Shown here piece by piece: positions 58,182 through 64,000 of a DNA stretch of 64,000 nucleotides (positions are counted from its first letter, which is position 1; each line of letters opens with the position of its first letter). The notes under the pieces were generated by a model. The model was not told the DNA's origin. It did not search any database and saw only the letters and a list, made by a program, of their open reading frames with translations. The stretch covers positions 5,952,001 to 6,016,000 of the forward strand of contig NC_071332.1 in NCBI RefSeq assembly GCF_010183535.1. The letters run 5' to 3'. This stretch comes from Caenorhabditis remanei. Taxonomy: Eukaryota; Nematoda; Chromadorea; Rhabditida; Rhabditidae. A program made the translations under genes and the position numbers.

Positions 58182-60357
58182 TTTCTGAAAAAAAAGAGAA
58201 ATCTGAAAATCTGTTTCGAAAAAAAGAGAAAAAAACAAAGATCTCGAGACAAGATATGAACCGGAATCGAACCAAAAAAGTGGGAAAACATGAAGAAACG
58301 TTGAGTTCACAGAGGTGGTTTCCGGTCTAACTTTTGCACTTTGCAGAATTTTTAAGCGAGTGGGAGGAAGCCCTCTCTTCAGAATTCGTTGGGTCCATAA
58401 AAACAAAACTATTTCAGATTCCAGTCTTAAAACTGAAAATGACTAAACTCTGAACAAAACTTCTGCTTTTATAGTAAAAAAATTATTTTGTATTTCCCAA
58501 GTGAGTTTTTGGATTCAGAATTCAGGGAAAAACAAGTAAGCGGATTTGTGATTTTAACTAAAAGTACATGTTTAATTAGCTACAAAAGGAATAAAAGTAC
58601 ATATAAATCACGATGTAAACGTGATATGAATCGGATTTATATTTTCTTCAAATTCTCAGAATTTCGAATCTGTAAATAGAATAATGTGTGAACGGAGTCT
58701 GATCCTTGGACTGAAAAACAGATACATGTGTTTCAATCATTTATTCATTACACCACGCAAAGGGTCCCGTCGGAATTTTATTTTCGCTGGTTTTCTCAGG
58801 ATGGGAGCAGTGAGAGCTCTTCTTTCATTTCATGTTTCTCAAATTTCTTTTTATTTTTTCCGGGGAAAATTTGGAAATGAAATCAATCAGTGACAAATTA
58901 ACGAATTTTTTCTTCAAAACTGATGTTAACCAAAATCTGAAAATCACAACTATTTCAAAAACTCGAATTCAATTCCAAATCCGAAATCTCTCATGTCATA
59001 GATCAATCAACTAAGACTCATCTCCAATATACATCGCTTCAAAGCAGTTGACACCTGTTCACTATGTTTTACACGCTTCCAGACTCCTCCCACTTTTCTC
59101 TCTTTTGTTTCTGAAGGCAAAATAGAACATGATTTTTAGAGAAAAGTGCGATTCTAACGATTTGAACTGTTTTTCGAAAATAAAAAGATAAAACAGCGAG
59201 AATGAGACCAATTTCTGACGGTACAGATATGAAAGTTTGATGAATATATTTGAAATTTTTTAAGTTAGCAAAGCTTTTATCTAGATTTTTAAAAGCGAGA
59301 AAAAATTAACTTTTAAAAAGTGGGAACTGCTAAAACAAAGTGAGTTTTCCATTGAGTGTCCTCTCAAAAAAATGAACAAACTCGTGGTCATTCTTACAAA
59401 AAAAGGAATTGCAAATAATGTGTAAAAGTAGAAAAAAACGAAAACACATAATCCTTAAAGTGACTTCCTTCCTCTTTGAACCCTCTTCTCTCGAAATGAA
59501 ATAAAAATAGAAACGATCAAAAACTAAACGGATCCATTAAATAGTTGATGAGCAGTGAGGGGAATGAGAGAGTGAGAAAAATTAAAGAGAGTAGAGAAGG
59601 GACTACTGAAAATGACGTTCTCGTAAAACTCTAATTCTCTTATTTCTCAAATACAATTATCTCATCATCAAGTGTCTATAACTTTGCACTCTGAAAAATC
59701 AATATCTAGGTGCAAAATCATCAAGAAATTTTTAAGAAAAAAAAGAAGAATAAAGTAGAGAAAGAAGAAACGAAACATTCTTCCTAATACAAAAGATTAA
59801 ATGTCTTCTTTTAATGAAAATGACCTTCTCGTAGGGAATGTAAAACGATGACAAACTCCCTCCCACGATGAACGAAAATCCAGAATCAAAATTGAAAACA
59901 AGTGACTGAAATCTCAAATTACACTATTCTCCTTGAAATGATCGGTGGTTTTTTTTTTGAGAAAGTTGAACCTAGGTGGTCTACGACTTGCAAAACATCG
60001 GACACATGTGTTGCACTTTGATGGACCATGGACCACAGAGCATATCGAAAGAGGTTTCGGATATTAATGCAAATTGAGTTTGGCGCGGGTTCACTTGTGT
60101 CTGTGAATCATTTTTTAGTCAAAAAGAAAGTGAGGAAAAAGAGAGATCGCCAAAGCCTACTGTGAGGACTTTCTGTTTGAAAATGGGATCAGCAGTCTAA
60201 ATGACTCTTGCATCATTTCGAGCGAGAAAAATGCCGTGTTTCTTCTGCCCAGGTAATCATGAAGCTTCTGGTGAAAAATTATGAATTTTTTCACGAAATC
60301 AATTTTTATCGCAGTTCAAATGCTTTATTGTGAAAAAAAGAATTCCAATCTTTACAA
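58182..60357. other. Intergenic stretch between chemoreceptor genes A and B
   Basis: No gene seen in about 2.2 kb of AT-rich DNA. It includes the upstream region of gene A and the 3' UTR of gene B (AATAAA near 60326). Confidence 0.45.
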
Positions 60358-61600
60358 CTAATTTATCGATGCCATCGTCAACTTCCTTTTCTTCTGCATT
60401 TGAGAAACCGAAGATACCGTAACCATTGTGCTCGACGCCTCGAATGCCGGTGACTTTGCCTTGCTTCTGCATCCGAACAACGATTTGATCACTTCTCGAT
60501 ACTCCGAACGGAAAAACGAAACTATGATGCTTCACTGTTGCAAACTAGGACTCACTTGATTGCATAAAAGATGAAAACATTTGAAGCCGCTGCAAAATTG
60601 ACAGTTATTCCAGCGTACATCTGCATCAGTTGGGCTGTGAATGCCACAGAAGTAATCTCGTAGGAGAGAGTGTTGGTGAGAGTTGTGGTAACCCAACCGA
60701 ACAAAACGAAGCCGACAGTAACCATGATAGAACGAAACACACTTTTGAATCGTTTACCTGGAATTCGAGAATGATTAAATAATGGATTAATAATAAGAAA
60801 ACTTACTAGCACTGCTAGCTTTCAGCAGGTAATATACAATTCCATAGACCACGACAACAAGAAAATAGATAAGAGCACTTGAATAGGTGAAAAACTGGAA
60901 TGGTGTACCCATCAGAGCTAGAGGGACCGCGCATGCGACTTGTCTGAAAATCGTCATTTGTAAGTGAGTGGTCCCTAAAAATAGAAAATAACTGACAGCT
61001 CTTCATCTACAATTCGATAATGAAACCCGTAATAAAGGAGAACCAAAGTGTAAACTATCGGGAAAACGAGTTGTCCAAAGATATAATATTTTGCTTCGTC
61101 TTGCAATTGACGGTATCTGAATACACTTATTGAAATCAGCCTTCTAATAATTGGTTTACTTTGTAGGAAGCTTCACAGCAATCAGTCTATCAACACCCAT
61201 TGCCAGAATCAATGGACCAGATGCACCAACTCCGGAGAGAGGGATGATGAGCATGTAGAAGCATTGAGCTTGGGAACTTGTCACTGGAAGATTCCGAGTT
61301 CAATAGGTTACCAAACTTTCAGACCACTTACTATTCCCAAACAAGTGAACACAATACACAAACTGTGCACAGAGATGCAATAGGTCAGCGATACATGTCA
61401 AGCTGATGAGTATATGGCATGGAGAACGGAGGCGTCTGGAAATTTAATTTTCAAAAAACATCCTGAATCCTAGTTCCAAAAACCCACTTATTTCTGAAGA
61501 AACAGATCAACATGATACCATTCCCAATGACACCAACAAATGAATTGATGAAGAAAAAGAATCCAAGTGGAAGGATCAACGGATGAATATGAGCGAACAT
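60358..61600 (-). CDS. srsx-type chemoreceptor, gene B, with damaged last splice acceptor
   Basis: Complement exons run from MFAHIHPLILPLGFFFFINS (61600) through RLRSPCHILISLTCIADLLH, the signature GVDRLIAVKLPTKYRQ, TM4-TM5 exons, and KRFKSVFRSIMVTVGFVLFG to the TM7 end NVFIFYAIK. The last exon, homologous to gene C (SEYREVIKSLFGCRSKAKSP ending at TAG 60358-60360), should join at TTTTTCCG before TTCGGAGTATCG. There the acceptor AG is CG. Otherwise exon phases and sequence are intact. Splicing to the upstream TAG at about 60512 would shift the frame and give a different tail. It may therefore have an altered C-terminus, be an early pseudogene, or carry a sequencing error. Confidence 0.75.
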
Positions 61601-62049
61601 TTGAGTCTAAAAACTTATTTTTGATCTCAAAAGTTTTAAAAAAGAAGAAAAAACATCATTCTATCAAAGCAAGTGCCAATTTACTGCATATAACTTCTAA
61701 AAATGAAAACTATGATTTATGAAAAGTGGGAGACACATGTTGTCTTGAGATTAGACTAGAGAAAAAACATGGGGGTTGATCAAGAGTCTGAACTGCGGAG
61801 TTTGCATGTGATAAGCGTGAGAATCGGTGTCCCAAATATGAAGTTTTTGTAAGATCCTATTCCAATCCCAGGAAAAAGCAAAGGTTTTGATGTGAGGTGA
61901 TTCAGATGTTTCGTTTTTATTATCAAAAAAAGGATTCGAAAAAAAGCGTTGTGAATGGAAAATGATTGGAAATCAGTTGATAATGGGAACGACGGATTTT
62001 GATGACCTGAAAGGAGAAATTATTTTTGAAAATTTGAATGAAAATATGC
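61601..62049. other. Intergenic stretch between chemoreceptor genes B and C
   Basis: No gene seen. It holds the gene B upstream region and the gene C 3' UTR. Confidence 0.4.
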
Positions 62050-63846
62050 TCACAAGATCGTAGATCGTCTCTTCTGTAAATTTGCATCAGACTTGACGGT
62101 GACCATAGTGCTAGACGCTTCGAATGCAGGGGAGTTGGCTTTGCTTTTCATTCCGAACAACGCTTTGATCACTTCACGGTATTCGGAGCTGAAAATTCAA
62201 TAGGAGTTTTAAAGTAAACGTGGTATGGTTGGAGACCTGAATTGTGGGGATTCAGATAGGTTTTCAGATTTTGCTCAATTTCAAAATAAACCAAGTTATT
62301 CTGGCAAGTCAATTCAAAGACCTTCCCCATAATTTGTACTTATTCTCCCTGAGGTTCAAAAGATATGCACCCTATCATGTGTCCTCTCTAATTATCCCTT
62401 ATTATTCAAACTCAAATTCTTTGACGCAGGTTCTAAAGAGCCCATAGTGCACGCCATGTGACTGATGATGTCTGTTTGCTCACTTGATTGCATAGAAAAC
62501 GAAAACATTCGACGCCGCTGCAGCATTGACTGTAATTCCAGCATACATTTGAATGAGTTGAGCGGTATAAGGAGTGTCAGATATAGAGTAGGATAGGGTG
62601 TTGGCAGTGGTGGTGGAGACCCATCCGAACATGACAAGGCCTACTGTAACGGCCAGAGAGCGGAAGACACTTTTGAATCGAGCACCTGGGAAAGTAGTTT
62701 GAAGCAGGGATTCTTTTTTTTGACTCACTAGCTTTGTTGTTTTTCAGAAGCAGATATACTGTGAGATAGACTATAAACACGAAAACATAAATGACTCCAC
62801 TGGAATATGTGAACATTTGGAAAGCAGTTCCATTGAGAGCCAGAGGGTTCGCACAGATTATTTGACTGGAAATTTACAAAATATTTATGAGAAAAGGAGG
62901 CGAATCGATACTTTTTGACATTAGTATCCCTAACTAGGAATCCATAAATCAGAAAAATGACAGCATAAGCCATCGGGAAGAGTAGTTGAACGAAGATGTA
63001 CAGTTTTGGCTCGTCTTGAATAATTCGATATCTGGAATGCAGTTTAGAATGACTGACTCGAAGAATTGACAGTACCTTGTGGGATATTTGACAGCAATAA
63101 GACGATCTATACCCATAGAAAGGATGAGAGGGCCACCAGAGGTTAAACCGATAAGAGGTACGGTGAGCATGTAGAAACATTGGGCTTGGGTGGAGGTTAC
63201 TGTAACAGAAATTGGTTTTTTGAATAAGGATGTAATGAGAACTGTGATTTTATGACTAAATTTAAATAGTTTACAGGATTCTCATATTTTCAACTTCAAA
63301 ATCATGTTTCCGTTTTTAAATCACAATTGGCAAGTGGATATTTTCCGGATTTTTTCGTCTTCTGAACCTGATAACTCAGGTGTTCTCTAGAATATTTGTT
63401 ACAGGTCTAGACACAACATGATGTTGTTTTTTTTTCTGGAGGCGGCAAGAATCAGAATACAAAAAATTAGGATGACTTAATTACAGATTTGACTGAACAG
63501 CTTAATATTATTCGATCCGGGAGGTGTTGTGGCACTCGTAGGCTTAAACTACGTTTTTCAAACAATGATCTCTGCAACTCACGATTTCCAAAAAGATGAA
63601 CACAGAACGGAAACTGGCCACTGATATGAATAGCATCTGCCAGGCATGTTACAGTAATCAAGATATAACATGGTGATCGAAATCTTCTGAAAACCAAAAA
63701 GTGTGTGACCATTTTCCAATTACAGCAGCTCACTTTGTCCTGAATGAACACATCAGCATCACAACGTTCCCTGCAATCCCAATAACTGAACAAAAGAAAA
63801 AGAAGAATCCGAGAGGAAGAATCTCTTTTGGGACGTAGTCGAACAT
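62050..63846 (-). CDS. srsx-type seven-transmembrane chemoreceptor, gene C
   Basis: Seven complement exons run from MFDYVPKEILPLGFFFFFCS (63846) to TGA at 62050-62052. TM2 is RFRSPCYILITVTCLADAIH; TM3 ends with GIDRLIAVKYPTRYR; TM5 has VIYVFVFIVYLTVYLLL; TM6 is ARFKSVFRSLAVTVGLVMFG; TM7 ends NVFVFYAIK. The cytoplasmic tail SEYREVIKALFGMKSKANSP is joined by a canonical TTTTCAG acceptor. It is the closest paralogue of gene B and serves as the reference for that gene's broken acceptor. Role: candidate chemosensory GPCR; ligand unknown. A family-2 repeat lies in its last intron. Confidence 0.87.
62236..62310 (+). repeat. Dispersed repeat family 2, copy in a chemoreceptor intron
   Basis: Reads GTGGGGATTCAGATAGGTTT, TCAGATTTTGCTCAATTTCA and AAATAAACCAAGTTATTC, antisense to the gene. 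It matches the copies at 11.2 and 18.4 kb. Confidence 0.6.
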
Positions 63847-64000
63847 CGTTTGGATGTTTGAATGAATGTTGTTGTGTCACGACGATGACATTCATTTGGT
63901 TCCCACGGTTTCTCATGTACCCGGAGGAGTTGGTACGCCTACCGACTGCATGGTGACACATGGGAGAGAAAGAGTTCAAAAATCGTCGAAACAATTTTTT
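63847..64000. other. Upstream region of chemoreceptor gene C
   Basis: The minus-strand open frame crosses the gene C start but shows no homology before the ATG at 63846. It is treated as 5' UTR or promoter, cut by the window end. Confidence 0.35.

Overview
The window is nuclear DNA from a Caenorhabditis nematode, very probably not C. elegans itself. Genes have many short AT-rich introns (often 43-60 bp) ending in TTTTCAG. Two genes are recognisable down to most residues as Caenorhabditis orthologues: cul-5 and egl-3. The worm-expanded families F-box A, F-box B and srsx are present. From memory of the C. elegans map, EIF1AD-like, chpf-1 and cul-5 (clone ZK856) and egl-3 plus the ascorbate/nucleobase transporter (clone C51E3) lie close together on chromosome V, so the window looks syntenic with that region. 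All exon models below were built by eye from splice signals and reading frame; boundaries may be off by a base or two.

Layout. 0-3.6 kb: 3' end of an unidentified gene, an EIF1AD-type RNA-binding protein, the calcineurin-B-like chpf-1, and a small secreted protein on the minus strand. 6-7.2 kb: a secreted cystine-knot (Spaetzle/neurotrophin-like) protein, minus strand. 7.2-14.9 kb: a gene-poor stretch with one TTCC-rich inverted-terminal-repeat element. 14.9-26.4 kb: an acid-sphingomyelinase-like phosphodiesterase, an RRM protein, a saposin-like secreted protein, an F-box A protein, and cul-5 (minus strand). 26.4-32.9 kb: non-coding, with a GC-rich island about 1.1 kb upstream of egl-3. 32.9-36.7 kb: egl-3, encoding prohormone convertase 2. 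40.3-43.2 kb: an intact NAT/SVCT-family transporter.

43-52.5 kb is a segmental-duplication cluster. The 3' part of the transporter gene and a minus-strand F-box B gene were copied twice more. This gave three intact-looking F-box B genes, one truncated and rearranged transporter pseudogene, and one short transporter relic. A 0.6-kb foldback element made of 20-bp repeats lies between copies 1 and 2. 55.6-56.0 kb holds a two-exon gene for a 65-residue single-pass membrane protein. 56.5-63.8 kb holds three tandem minus-strand srsx-type chemoreceptor genes; the middle one has lost the AG of its last splice acceptor.

Working together. CUL-5 and the F-box proteins are ubiquitin-ligase parts, though F-box proteins work with CUL-1-type cullins rather than CUL-5. 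EGL-3 matures neuropeptide precursors. The srsx receptors are candidate chemosensors. There is no sign of operon organisation. The most unusual material is non-coding: two dispersed repeat families, one built of imperfect hairpins in introns and intergenic DNA, plus the foldback and TTCC elements.
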